This document shows positions 25,798 to 34,687 of a stretch of 64,000 bases of DNA, one piece after another. A model generated the notes under the pieces. It worked only from the letters and a program-made list of their open reading frames with translations, had not been told where the DNA came from and made no database searches. Position numbers and translations under genes: made by a program. This DNA comes from CAVTRI01 sp963737075. GTDB lineage: Bacteria; Actinomycetota; Acidimicrobiia; Acidimicrobiales; Palsa-688. The stretch covers positions 2,356,001-2,420,000 of the forward strand of contig CAVTRI010000002.1 in NCBI GenBank assembly GCA_963737075.1, given 5' to 3'. Numbering within the stretch: position 1 is the stretch's first letter; each line of letters begins with the position of its first letter.

Positions 25798-26727
25798 CGC
25801 GGCGATGGTTGGGGGACGAACGTGATTGAGCGCCGCTCGGACCCTGTCGACCGTCTCCGCGGCCGAGGACGATGACGTGACGAGGACAACGAGCCAGCCC
25901 GCGAGCGCGAGGTCCGTGAGACGGGACTGATCGGCGTCAAACCGGCGGCGATGAAGGGCGTGATACCGGAAATCTTGGAATTCGACGGCGACCAGTTCGG
26001 CTGGATATGCGAAGTCGAGGATGCGTGGCACGCCGCTGATCACGACCTGGTACTGCGACGCCGGAGGCGGGATCCCGGCTTCGGCCAGCCATCGGTAGAC
26101 CCGCGCCTCCCAAACGCTGTCCACGGCATCCGGCTCGGCGGCTCGCTGCTGCACCAGGCGGCGAAGGTGGCGTATCCCGCTGCGCCCATCCCGGCCCCGA
26201 TCGAAGATCTCGGCCGCCAGGTCATCCACGTTGTACAACCGGCGAGCGAGGGCGTCGTCCATGGCGCGAGCGAGCGCGTCGAGAGGAGTGCAGCTCGCCA
26301 GATCCACGAGGGTTCGCGCCAGCGTCGTCACCGGAACGTCGAAATGGGTGGTGAGATCTGTCGGCGGAAGCGCCCGACGGAAGGCGGTTATGCCGTCGAT
26401 GCGCCCGCTGCGCTCATGGGGAACCGTCACCTCCATGTGCCGACAGATGATCCCGTCGAGCTCCCACAGGCGCGCGGCCGCCGGCCCGCTAAGGGCGACC
26501 GGAGGACCGTACGCCAGGCAGGCGGCCATCGCTCGTTGGCGCCATGACGGCACCGCACCCGGCAGGGCGTAGACGTGGGGCGCGACCTTGGAGAGCCGGC
26601 CTCGCTGCGCCCACCTGTGGAGCTGGGTTCGCGACAGGACCAACCGGGCCTGTGGGGTCGACACCAGACCGTACTGATGCTGCCCGTAGCTCGCCAACTG
26701 GCGGATCTTCTCAAGCTCGGAGGACAT
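25774..26727 (-). CDS. AbiEi-type winged-helix plus DUF559-like protein
   Basis: A 317-aa actinobacterial protein of the type annotated as type IV antitoxin AbiEi domain / DUF559. The N-terminus (residues 1-60) is a winged-helix segment, LVSTPQARLVLSRTQLHRWA. A middle region contains ALSGPAAARLWELDG and ARTLVDLAS. The C-terminus (about 235-300) resembles a Vsr/PD-(D/E)xK nuclease fold: ILDFAYPAELVAVEFQD then RRRFDADQSRLTDLALAGW. No AbiEii nucleotidyltransferase toxin gene is adjacent, so a toxin-antitoxin role is unsupported. It starts at ATG and faces a repeat array on its upstream side. Confidence 0.7.
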   Translation of the reverse strand: MSSELEKIRQLASYGQHQYGLVSTPQARLVLSRTQLHRWAQRGRLSKVAPHVYALPGAVPSWRQRAMAACLAYGPPVALSGPAAARLWELDGIICRHMEVTVPHERSGRIDGITAFRRALPPTDLTTHFDVPVTTLARTLVDLASCTPLDALARAMDDALARRLYNVDDLAAEIFDRGRDGRSGIRHLRRLVQQRAAEPDAVDSVWEARVYRWLAEAGIPPPASQYQVVISGVPRILDFAYPAELVAVEFQDFRYHALHRRRFDADQSRLTDLALAGWLVVLVTSSSSAAETVDRVRAALNHVRPPTIAAGTAKAVS

Positions 26728-26779
26728 GAAACAGCACTATAAGCATTGAAGGACCGCTCGTGCAACCGTCGACGAAACG

Positions 26780-27090
26780 CGCCAAAGCCCGCCGCATGGC
26801 GGGCGTTGACTTCATCAACACGACGATCGGCGCGTTTGCGCATCACATATGGCGCCTCATCGCGCCCGGCACGACGGCAGAGGCGCCTCACCGCGCCACA
26901 CCGGGTGGTTTGGCGCGTTCGATCGCGAGTTGCAATCCCGGCGAGAGAGGCGCACGCGCGTCATCGCGCCATACCGGGTGGTTTGGCGCGTTCGATCGCG
27001 AGTTGCAAGCCGGAACGAGAGAGGCGCACGCGCCTCATCGCGCCACGACCGGCCGTTTGGCGCGTTTCAAGCCGCATCAAGCCGCATCAA
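26780..27090. repeat. second palindromic GC-rich repeat array
   Basis: The 429-base gap between the divergent AbiEi-like and P-type ATPase genes has no plausible gene. It holds about three 57-75-bp tandem units plus a decayed first one. Each contains CGCGCCA ... TTTGGCGCGTT around ACCGGGTGG, followed by CGATCGCGAGTTGCAA and GAGAGGCGCACGCG. The CGCGCCA/TGGCGCG arms and a GCATCACATATGGCG segment match the array at 15437-15750, so both belong to one repeat family. Three AAGCCGCATC-like direct repeats lie at about 27068-27097. Confidence 0.75.
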
Positions 27091-27156
27091 GCCGGACGAA
27101 GCAAGCGGGAGCCGCGCAACCGGTCGCGAGCTCGAAATGCTGCCTTATGCTCGGCC

Positions 27157-29544
27157 ATGGCCGCAGTGGCTGGTTGGGCGGGATCGGTGCAACCCGACCT
27201 TCAGCAGGGGCTCTCGTCCGCTGACGTCGCCCAGCGGGTCGAGCGCGGCCAGGTAAACCGGGCTGAAGCGCAGAGCCAGTCGATCAAACAGATCCTCGCT
27301 CGCAACACGTTCACGTGGCTGAACCTGTTGTTGGTGAGCCTCGGGGCGGCCACGCTGGCTACCGGCTCGGCTCCCGACGCCACCTTCCTGATCATCGCCG
27401 TCGTCAACACCGTCGTCGGGGCGGTGCAGGAGGTCCGTGCGAAGCGGACGCTCGACAGCCTCGCCGTGCTCAACGCCGCCCGGGCACGGGTGCGGCGCGA
27501 CGGCCAACTGGCGGACGTCCCCGTCGACGAGCTCGTCCTCGACGACATCGTCGAGCTCGGGCGCGGAGATCAGGTAGCCGCCGACAGCGTGGTCGTCGAC
27601 GACGAGGCCGAGGTAGACGAGTCGCTCATCACCGGCGAATCCGAGCCGATCACCAAGGGACCGGGCGACCAGCTGGTGTCCGGGACCTGGCTGGTCGGAG
27701 GGGCCCTGGTCACGAGGGTCACCGCCGTCGGACCCGACTCGTTCGCGGCCAAGCTCGTCACTGAGGCCCGCCGCTTCTCGCTCACGGGGTCGGAGCTCGT
27801 GGAGTCGATCAACCGTGTGCTGCGATGGCTATCCGTCGTCATGGTCGTGGTCGGGCCGATTCTGCTGTGGCGGCAGTTGGAGATCCTCAGCTGGCGCCCG
27901 GCGGTGCGGGCGACGGTCGCCGGGCTCGTGGGCATGATCCCCGAAGGTCTCGTGCTTCTTACGACACTTGCGTTCCTAACCGCCGCCGTCCGGCTCAGCA
28001 ACCGCCGGGTTCTGGTGCAGGAGCTGCCAGCGGTCGAGGGTCTGGCCCGCGTGGACGCGCTCTGCACGGACAAGACGGGCACGCTGACGGAAGGACGCGT
28101 GGCCTGGAACCGGTTGCTGCTCCCCGCGGGCGACCGAGACGGCTCGGTCCCTCACGACGCGATGACCTCCGCGCTCGCAGCCTTGGCGGCGGGCAAAGAG
28201 ACGAATGCCACGATGATGGCCATCCGGGAGGGCGTCGGTGCGCCCCCGCCGTGGACGGCCACGCAGCAGGTGTCGTTCACGTCGGCTCGCAAATGGAGCG
28301 GCGCCCGCTTTGACGGGCACGGCACGTGGGTGCTGGGGGCGCCGGAGATGATTACCGCTGAGGACCCGGGGGAAGTGCGGTCGTTGGTCGCCGCCTCGGC
28401 GAGTCGCGGGAGCCGGGTCCTGGTGCTCGCACATGCCAGCCAGCCGTTCGATGGCGAGGAGCTGCCCGCCGACCTCCGCCTGGTCGCCGCGGTGGAGTTG
28501 CGCGAACAGTTGCGCCCGGACGCGCGCGCCACGCTCGAGTACTTCGCCGGTCAGGGGGTGACCGTCCGCGTGGTCTCCGGCGACAGCGCGCTGACGGTGG
28601 CTGCCGTGGCCGGCGAAGTCGGGCTGCCCCGGGCGGACCGCCCGGTCGACGCCCGTTCGTGGCCACAGGACCCCGACCAACTCGACGACCTCGTAGCGGA
28701 TCACACGGTGTTCGGCCGGGTCACACCCGAGCAGAAACGAGCCATGGTCGACGCCCTGCGCCGCCGGGGGCACGTCATCGCCATGACGGGTGACGGGGTG
28801 AACGACACGTTGGCTCTGAAGGATTCGGATCTCGGCATCGCCATGGGTAGTGGCTCGCCAGTGACCCACGGCGTCGCGCAGCTGGTCTTGCTCAACGACC
28901 AGTTCGAAGCGCTGCCGTCCGTCGTCGCTGAGGGCCGTCGGGTGTTACACAACATCGAGCGGGTGGCCTCACTGTTCCTGGTCAAGAACGTCTGGTCCCT
29001 CGTGGTGTCGATCGTCGTCGCCATTGCCGGATGGCCGTACCCGTTCCTGCCCCGGCACCTCAGCTTGGTAAGCGCGCTGGCGATTGGCATTCCGGGCTTT
29101 TTCCTCGCCCTCGCCCCCAGCGAGGAACGGTTCCAGCCCGGGTTCCTCCGGCGTGTGCTTCGGTTCTCGATCCCCGCCGGGGTGATCACAGCGGCCGCGG
29201 TGCTCGTGACGTACGGGGTAGCCCGCCAGGAGGACATGTCCCCGTCGCAATCCCGCACGGCCGCCGTGATCGTCGTCGTGATCGTCTCGCTCTGGGTCGT
29301 GGTACTGGCCGCACGGCCGTTCCGCCCGTGGAAGGTGGCGCTGGTCGCCGCTATGGGGGGATTGTTCATCGCGGCGTTCGCTCTTCCCGGCGTCAAGACC
29401 TTCTTCAATCTCGAGCACCCGCCGGGACCGGGGGTAAGCGTCGAGGCGGTGGTGTTCGGCGTCATCGCGTGCTCCCTGATCTGGCTTGTCACGGCGCTGG
29501 ACGGGCGGATCCAGGCGAAAAAGATCCCCGTCACCCGGGGCTGA
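27157..29544 (+). CDS. P-type cation ATPase, CtpE-like
   Basis: A 795-aa membrane pump; mycobacterial CtpE, about the same length, transports calcium. From ATG 27157: actuator TGES at 159-162, membrane PEGL at 262-265 in helix 4, phosphorylation motif DKTGTLT with Asp305, and the hinge motif MTGDGVNDTLALKDSD with GIAMGSGS. Hydrophobic helices flank 53-95, 225-280 and the C-terminal third. No N-terminal metal-binding CxxC, arguing against a P1B heavy-metal pump. Calcium specificity is inferred. The 3' end overlaps the convergent HAD gene by 14 bases. Confidence 0.88.
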   Translation: MAAVAGWAGSVQPDLQQGLSSADVAQRVERGQVNRAEAQSQSIKQILARNTFTWLNLLLVSLGAATLATGSAPDATFLIIAVVNTVVGAVQEVRAKRTLDSLAVLNAARARVRRDGQLADVPVDELVLDDIVELGRGDQVAADSVVVDDEAEVDESLITGESEPITKGPGDQLVSGTWLVGGALVTRVTAVGPDSFAAKLVTEARRFSLTGSELVESINRVLRWLSVVMVVVGPILLWRQLEILSWRPAVRATVAGLVGMIPEGLVLLTTLAFLTAAVRLSNRRVLVQELPAVEGLARVDALCTDKTGTLTEGRVAWNRLLLPAGDRDGSVPHDAMTSALAALAAGKETNATMMAIREGVGAPPPWTATQQVSFTSARKWSGARFDGHGTWVLGAPEMITAEDPGEVRSLVAASASRGSRVLVLAHASQPFDGEELPADLRLVAAVELREQLRPDARATLEYFAGQGVTVRVVSGDSALTVAAVAGEVGLPRADRPVDARSWPQDPDQLDDLVADHTVFGRVTPEQKRAMVDALRRRGHVIAMTGDGVNDTLALKDSDLGIAMGSGSPVTHGVAQLVLLNDQFEALPSVVAEGRRVLHNIERVASLFLVKNVWSLVVSIVVAIAGWPYPFLPRHLSLVSALAIGIPGFFLALAPSEERFQPGFLRRVLRFSIPAGVITAAAVLVTYGVARQEDMSPSQSRTAAVIVVVIVSLWVVVLAARPFRPWKVALVAAMGGLFIAAFALPGVKTFFNLEHPPGPGVSVEAVVFGVIACSLIWLVTALDGRIQAKKIPVTRG

Positions 29545-30187
29545 GGGATTCGACCACCGCTGGCGTGAGCTCGTCCAGACCGCTGAGGACCACGGCGGCA
29601 CGGTCGAGGGCCGCCGCCGAGGGCGGATAGCTGGGGCGAGGGACAGCAACCGGCGCCAGACCGGTGGCGGCCGCGGAAAGCAACCCATTGCTCGAGTCCT
29701 CGACGGCCGCGCACGGTCCCGAGACGCCCAACTGCCGAGTCGCCTCTAGGTAGACGTCAGGCGCCGGCTTGCCGTGGGCCACTTCGTCAGTGGACACGGT
29801 CACCTGGAAACGGCCGGCCAGCCCGGGGCTGCCCACCACCACGTCGATGAGCACCCGAGGCGAGGAGGTGGCCAGCGCCAGACGCCACTGCCGCCCAACC
29901 CGGTCCAAAGCGGCGAGCGCACCTGGCAAGAACGGCAGCCCGGCGCCGTAACGGCGGCTCATCTCCGCTACCACAGCCGACGCGATCTCCTCCGGCGGCT
30001 GGTTCACCTGCAGCTCTTCCCGCAGGTATCGGGCCCATTCGGCGGTGTTCATGCCCAGGAGGTGCTCCTGGGCGTCGGCCAACCAGCGGCCGCCGTGTTC
30101 GGCCACGTAGGAACGGCGTACTTCCTCCCAGAGCGGCTCGGAGTCGATCAGCACGCCGTCCAGGTCAAACACCACGGCCTCGATCAC
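29531..30187 (-). CDS. HAD family hydrolase (beta-phosphoglucomutase-like)
   Basis: A 218-aa HAD phosphatase starting at GTG. Motif I FDLDGVLIDSEP with nucleophile Asp8 and Asp10, a helical cap domain (about 18-85), motif II LATSS, motif III Lys in HGKPAPDVY, and motif IV AVEDSSNG. The DSEP cap type is that of beta-phosphoglucomutase and sugar-phosphate phosphatases. Substrate unknown. Confidence 0.88.
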   Translation of the reverse strand: MIEAVVFDLDGVLIDSEPLWEEVRRSYVAEHGGRWLADAQEHLLGMNTAEWARYLREELQVNQPPEEIASAVVAEMSRRYGAGLPFLPGALAALDRVGRQWRLALATSSPRVLIDVVVGSPGLAGRFQVTVSTDEVAHGKPAPDVYLEATRQLGVSGPCAAVEDSSNGLLSAAATGLAPVAVPRPSYPPSAAALDRAAVVLSGLDELTPAVVESLSPG

Positions 30188-30234
30188 CGGGCCGTTCTAC
30201 CGCCCACCTGGGCGGGCGCGCGGCCTCGTAGGCC

Positions 30235-30690
30235 CTACCAGGCGGCGCCCGCGACCTGCCGGGTCGTGGCGTTGACGCGGTTGAACAGATTCGTCACCGC
30301 CACCCACAAGACGATACCCGCCAACTGCTTCTCGTCGAAGTGCCGGGCGGCCTCGTCCCAGATCTCGTCGGGCACCGGGTCCGGCCGGTCAGCCAGACGC
30401 GTCGCCGCCTCGGCCAGCGCCATGGCAGCGCGCTCCGCGTCGGTGAAGTACGGCGCTTCTCGCCACGCGGCGACAGTGAAGAGCCGCTCATCGCTGATTC
30501 CCGCCTTCTTGGCCGTCGTCGACCCGCTGAAGACGCAGGCGCTGCATCCGTTGATCTGGCTGGCTCGCAGGTGGACAAGCTCCATCGTCTCGGCCGGCAC
30601 GCCGGCGCTGTGCGCCGCTTTGATCAGGTTGTTGATGGCCGGCATGGTGTTCGGCAGGAGAGAGGCGGGGTTGGAAATCCGGGCTTTCAT
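30235..30690 (-). CDS. carboxymuconolactone decarboxylase / AhpD-like protein
   Basis: A 151-aa alpha-helical protein of the AhpD fold with the redox motif CSAC (Cys49, Cys52) followed by VFSGSTTAKKAG. Such proteins act as alkylhydroperoxidases or reductants. ATG 30690 is preferred over an ATG six codons upstream because AAGGGAG lies eight bases before it. It probably helps with peroxide defence. The gene stands 46 bases after the HAD start on the same strand. Confidence 0.87.
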   Translation of the reverse strand: MKARISNPASLLPNTMPAINNLIKAAHSAGVPAETMELVHLRASQINGCSACVFSGSTTAKKAGISDERLFTVAAWREAPYFTDAERAAMALAEAATRLADRPDPVPDEIWDEAARHFDEKQLAGIVLWVAVTNLFNRVNATTRQVAGAAW

Positions 30691-30775
30691 GAGGTGCTCC
30701 CTTTGCATCAGTTGGATAGTTCTCTCTCAAATGACGCTTCGCGCCTGGAGAATGTGACCGATGTGGGAGCGGGAG

Positions 30776-31153
30776 TCAGCCGTCGCGGGCGTCGAGCGTC
30801 GAGATCAGCCTTTTCGGCGCGATGACCCGGTAGGCCTCCTCGCACACTCCTTCCACCTCGTCCCAGTCCGGGGCGCCGTCGAGGCGCAGCCCGATCCAGC
30901 CACGCCCTCCCACGTAGGGCGGTCGGAAAAATCTGTCGGGGTTCGCCGCCACCCATCCTTCTTGTGCTCCTGGTGGCGCCGCGCACCACAGGTGGGGAAA
31001 CCGATCGTCGTGGTGGCCGTCGGGCCATAGCATCACGAACTGCCGCCCGACGAAAAAGGCTGGCGCACCATGGCTGAGCTTTTCTGTCACTTCAGGCAGC
31101 GCCAGGCAGATTGCCCGGACCCGCTCTTCCACATCGTCGCCGGCCACGCCCAC
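30776..31153 (-). CDS. MmcQ/YjbR family protein
   Basis: A 125-aa protein of the MmcQ/YjbR (DUF419) family, identified by the N-terminal helix RAICLALPEVTEK, a SHGAPAFFVG strand pair, and the C-terminal GWIGLRLDGAPDWDEVEG and EEAYRVIAPKRL. The fold resembles a double-wing DNA-binding motif; the role is unknown. GTG start. Confidence 0.85.
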   Translation of the reverse strand: MGVAGDDVEERVRAICLALPEVTEKLSHGAPAFFVGRQFVMLWPDGHHDDRFPHLWCAAPPGAQEGWVAANPDRFFRPPYVGGRGWIGLRLDGAPDWDEVEGVCEEAYRVIAPKRLISTLDARDG

Positions 31154-31215
31154 ACCGTACGTGCTGCGAACCTCGTCGATGACGGGCCGCCCGCGTCCGA
31201 GGCAGACTCTCTTCG

Positions 31216-31737
31216 ATGAGTACCTACGTCGCCCTGTTACGAGGGGTCAACGTGGGCGGCCAGAACAAGGTCCCGATGGCAGCGTTGAAGGAGCTGTGGG
31301 CCTCTCTCGGTTACCGCGACGTGCGGACGTTGATCCAGAGTGGCAACGTCGTGTTCACCAGCGAACGCTCGGTTGATCCCGTCGACCTGGGGGCGGCCAT
31401 CACGGGCCGGTGGGGTATCGACGTCACCGTCGTCCTGCGCAACGGAGCCGACCTTCGCGCTGTGGTGGAAGCCGATCCGTTGCCCGATGCGGACCGGGCG
31501 AAGCTGCACGTCGGCTTCATGGCCAGACCTCCCGCCGCTTCCGTCGTCCGCGGGTTGGACGGATCGGCGTTCGCGCCGGAGGAGTTCGCTGTCGTGGGAC
31601 GGGAGGTCTACCTTCACATGCCCAACGGGCTGGGCCGCTCCAAACTCCCGGCATGGTTGGGGCGGCGGTTGAACGTCCCGGTCACCATCCGCAACTGGAA
31701 CACCGTGACGAAGCTCCTCGAGATGACCGGCGGGTAG
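31216..31737 (+). CDS. DUF1697 family protein
   Basis: A 173-aa protein with the DUF1697 hallmarks YVALLRGVNVGGQNKVPMAA at residues 4-23, LIQSGNVVF, and the C-terminal KLPAWLGRRLNVPVTIRNWN. Function unknown. ATG start, 62 bases from the divergent MmcQ-like gene. Confidence 0.88.
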   Translation: MSTYVALLRGVNVGGQNKVPMAALKELWASLGYRDVRTLIQSGNVVFTSERSVDPVDLGAAITGRWGIDVTVVLRNGADLRAVVEADPLPDADRAKLHVGFMARPPAASVVRGLDGSAFAPEEFAVVGREVYLHMPNGLGRSKLPAWLGRRLNVPVTIRNWNTVTKLLEMTGG

Positions 31738-31742
31738 CAGGC

Positions 31743-31780
31743 GCGTTTCCGGCATCGCGTTTCCGGCATCGCGTTTCCGG
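31743..31780. repeat. 14-bp tandem repeat between convergent genes
   Basis: GCGTTTCCGGCATC is repeated head to tail at 31743-31756 and 31757-31770, with a truncated third copy to 31780, in the 59-base gap between the DUF1697 gene and the end of the rhamnosidase gene. Confidence 0.7.
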
Positions 31781-31796
31781 CCGTCTCACTAGCCGC

Positions 31797-34547
31797 TCAA
31801 CGCCATGGCGAGCGAAACGTGTACGCCCCTGCGGGCACTGAGAAGCGCCCGGGGCCGATGTCGGTCGCCCCTTCAGGCCTGGTGACCGCGGCCGGGTCTC
31901 TGGTCGGCACCTCGATCTCCGCCCGCTCGACGCCAGGAGGCACTGTCACCGTGAGCTCTATCTCGCCGTTCCCCAGGCTCCACGCCGATTCGATCCGGCC
32001 GCGGGCGGATTCGAACCACGCCGCCGCCGAGGTCAGCCGCCCCCCTGGCGTCGGATGGATCCGCACCCGCTGGTAGGCCACCGAGCCCTCGCTCTGGTCG
32101 ATGCCTGCCACGTACCGATAGAGCCATTCCCCTACAGAGCCGAAGGCGTAGTGGTTGAACGAGTTCATCGCTGAAGACTGAAAACCGCCCTCGGCGGTCC
32201 AGCCGTCCCAGCGTTCCCACATCGTCGTGGCCCCGGCCGAGACCTGATAACCCCAAGACGGCGGCTCTGTCTGATGGAGCAGCCGGTAGGCGATGTCGGC
32301 ATGGCCGTGGTCGCACAGCACCGGGAGCAGGTGCCTGACGCCGAGAAACCCCGTGGTCAAACGGTTGTCGCGCCTCTCGATGTCAGCCACGAGATGCTCC
32401 ACGGCCGCCCCGACAGACCCTGTCGGCACCAGGTCGAACGCCAGCGCGAGCAGGTAGGCGGTCTGCGTCTCGCCGGTGATGGTCCCGTCCACGCTCACGA
32501 AGAGGCGCTGGAACACAGTCCGCACCTCGTCTGCCAGGGTGCGGCACCGGTCGGCGACCGGGGTGTTGCCGAGCACCTTCGCCGCCGCGGCCACCAACCC
32601 GGCGCTGTGGGCGAAGTAGGCGGTCGCGAGCACCTCTCGGGGCGTCTCCACGCCCATTTGCAGCCAGTCGCCATAATGGTTGCCCACCGCGTGGCGCCAG
32701 ACGAGATCCGGGTTGTGGCGATGGATGTGGTCGATCCACCCCAACATGGCAGGAAAGCAGCGTTCGAGAATCCGTTCGTCGCCGTACACCCGCCAGAGGT
32801 GCCAGGGGACGATGACGCCCCCGTCACCCCAGCCCGGTGCGCCCACCCGCTCGAGCAGGAGGCGAGGCGCGACATCCGGAAACGCCCCGTCCGGGTCACG
32901 CCCGTCGACCACGTCGAGCAGCCACCGTATGAAGAACGCCGCCACCTGAGCGTTGAAGCAGGCCGTTGGAACGAAGACCTGGGCGTCCGCCAGCCAGCCC
33001 AGGCGTTCGTCGCGTTGGGGGCAGTCTGTCGGAACGCTGACGAAGTTGCCCCGCTGGCTCCACACGATGTTGTCGATCAGGCGATTGACCGTCGGGTCGG
33101 ATGTGGTCACGCCGCCTGCGGGCTCGAGGTCGCTCGACAGCACGATGCCCCGCACCTCGGCGGCAGGAGCGCCGGTCACCTCGACGTGTCGAAACCCGTG
33201 GAAGGTGAACATCGGCTCGAAAGTCTCGGAGGGCGCGCCGGCGGCGACGTGGATATCCGTGGCCGAGGCGGTGCGCAGGTTGTCCACGTAGAGCGAGCCG
33301 TCAGCGGCGATCATCTCGCCGTGGCGGAGGGTCACCACCTGTCCCGCTGTCGTGCTGGGGAGCGTGAGCCGTACTCGGCCGACCATGTTCTGGCCGAGGT
33401 CGATCAGGTGGCGGTCTCCGACCCTGTCAACGGCCACGGGAGCGAGTTCCTGCACCGCCCGGACCGGTTCGTCGGCGCTGGGCGCCAGCAGGTCGTGATC
33501 CTGGCCGAGAACCAGCACCGGTTTCCAGCGCCGCGAGAGGGAGACGTCAGCGGGCTCGTTCCACGCGCCGAGATCACGGCGGGCGTCGTGGTACTCGCCG
33601 GCGAGCAGGTCGGCATAGCGCGGCGGGCCGGCGGCCGCCTCCCAGGCGTAGTCGGTGGTCACGACCGTCTCGGTGCCGTCATCTACCCGGGCGTGCAGCT
33701 GGGCGATCAGCTCAGGACGCGACCCATAGTGCTCGCCGAGCCGCCTCCCTCCGGGGCCGACCCGACCGCTGTACCAGCCGTCGCCCACGATGGCGCCCAG
33801 GACGTTGTCGCCTTCTCGCAGCAGGTCCGTGACGTCGTAGGTCTGGTACAGGACTCGAAACCGGTAGTCGGTCCAGCCCGGGGAGAGCTCGGCGGTACCC
33901 ACCCGGGCGCCGTTGAGGTACGGCACATACACGCCCTTGGCGGTGATGTAAAGACGAGCCCAACTCGGTGCGCCGTCGAGCCGGAAGCGGCGGCGGAGAT
34001 ACAGAGGCGGCGGAAACCGGCGGTAGAGGTGGGCCAGCTCTCCGGCGCCGAGGATGTCGTCGTCGGTCGGCGGGTTGGCAGGACCGGCCGCCTCTGGGTC
34101 GCGGCTCACCCACGACGCTCGCCATGCTTGCTTGTCGAGGGCGGTCTCGAACCACGATTCGACGGGCTCGGTCACGGTTCCACCCAGTGCTCGCAGGGCG
34201 ACCGACCACGTGTAGCGGGTCGACGAACGCAGTTGGGGGCCGCCGTAGTCGACCCACGGGCGCCCCGCCGGGCCGGCCGCCCAGCCGGTGTCCCAGACGA
34301 CGTCCGCGTCGGAGTGGACGACGACCCGAGCGGCCGCGGCCGGGGCTCGCGGCTGTTCGGCCCGGAGTCGCCACGCGAGTCTCGGGTGCCGGGCACCGAT
34401 CCCGAGCGGCTCCACCAGATGCTCGCAGCGCAACCCGTACGCGGTCAGACCGGCAATCGAAGGACCTCCCCAAACGCGCCGGCCAGCACGATACCTCTCG
34501 CGACCGGCACAGGACGTCCCGCGATCCGCCGGCGCCTCTTCGGCCAC
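31797..34547 (-). CDS. alpha-L-rhamnosidase, GH78 family
   Basis: A large glycosidase releasing terminal L-rhamnose. The frame from GTG 34547 gives 916 aa. The N-terminal beta domain begins GLRCEHLVEPLGI near residue 38; the middle has the rhamnosidase N-domain (AKGVYVPYLNGARVG, about 203-217); the (alpha/alpha)6 barrel has the GH78 signature TDCPQRDERLGWLADAQVF at 507-525 with the acidic catalytic residues. C-terminal beta sandwich with AWFESARGRIESAW. No signal peptide is visible, so it looks cytoplasmic. The first 30 residues are poorly conserved-looking, and the true start may lie near 34457 or 34433, where GGGAGGT precedes the domain. No rhamnose transporter or catabolic genes are adjacent. 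Confidence 0.87.
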   Translation of the reverse strand: MAEEAPADRGTSCAGRERYRAGRRVWGGPSIAGLTAYGLRCEHLVEPLGIGARHPRLAWRLRAEQPRAPAAAARVVVHSDADVVWDTGWAAGPAGRPWVDYGGPQLRSSTRYTWSVALRALGGTVTEPVESWFETALDKQAWRASWVSRDPEAAGPANPPTDDDILGAGELAHLYRRFPPPLYLRRRFRLDGAPSWARLYITAKGVYVPYLNGARVGTAELSPGWTDYRFRVLYQTYDVTDLLREGDNVLGAIVGDGWYSGRVGPGGRRLGEHYGSRPELIAQLHARVDDGTETVVTTDYAWEAAAGPPRYADLLAGEYHDARRDLGAWNEPADVSLSRRWKPVLVLGQDHDLLAPSADEPVRAVQELAPVAVDRVGDRHLIDLGQNMVGRVRLTLPSTTAGQVVTLRHGEMIAADGSLYVDNLRTASATDIHVAAGAPSETFEPMFTFHGFRHVEVTGAPAAEVRGIVLSSDLEPAGGVTTSDPTVNRLIDNIVWSQRGNFVSVPTDCPQRDERLGWLADAQVFVPTACFNAQVAAFFIRWLLDVVDGRDPDGAFPDVAPRLLLERVGAPGWGDGGVIVPWHLWRVYGDERILERCFPAMLGWIDHIHRHNPDLVWRHAVGNHYGDWLQMGVETPREVLATAYFAHSAGLVAAAAKVLGNTPVADRCRTLADEVRTVFQRLFVSVDGTITGETQTAYLLALAFDLVPTGSVGAAVEHLVADIERRDNRLTTGFLGVRHLLPVLCDHGHADIAYRLLHQTEPPSWGYQVSAGATTMWERWDGWTAEGGFQSSAMNSFNHYAFGSVGEWLYRYVAGIDQSEGSVAYQRVRIHPTPGGRLTSAAAWFESARGRIESAWSLGNGEIELTVTVPPGVERAEIEVPTRDPAAVTRPEGATDIGPGRFSVPAGAYTFRSPWR

Positions 34548-34687
34548 CGGCGACGGCTCTCGCCCGTACGCAGCTACGTCCAGGCCCGGGCTCGCGGACA
34601 GGACAAACGGCAGCCCGTCGGCCAGGCGTTCGATCCCGCGCTAGCTACGACCAACAGGCCCCACAACCCCGCTTGGTATCGTGCCGC

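Noticed and set aside
25774..26727. Complete type IV toxin-antitoxin system
   Set aside because: Only the AbiEi-like protein is present. Neighbours are acs and a P-type ATPase; no AbiEii nucleotidyltransferase gene was found.
26746..27156. N-terminal extension of the P-type ATPase back to 26746
   Set aside because: The extra 137 codons are translated palindromic repeats; ATG 27157 gives the CtpE-like length and start.
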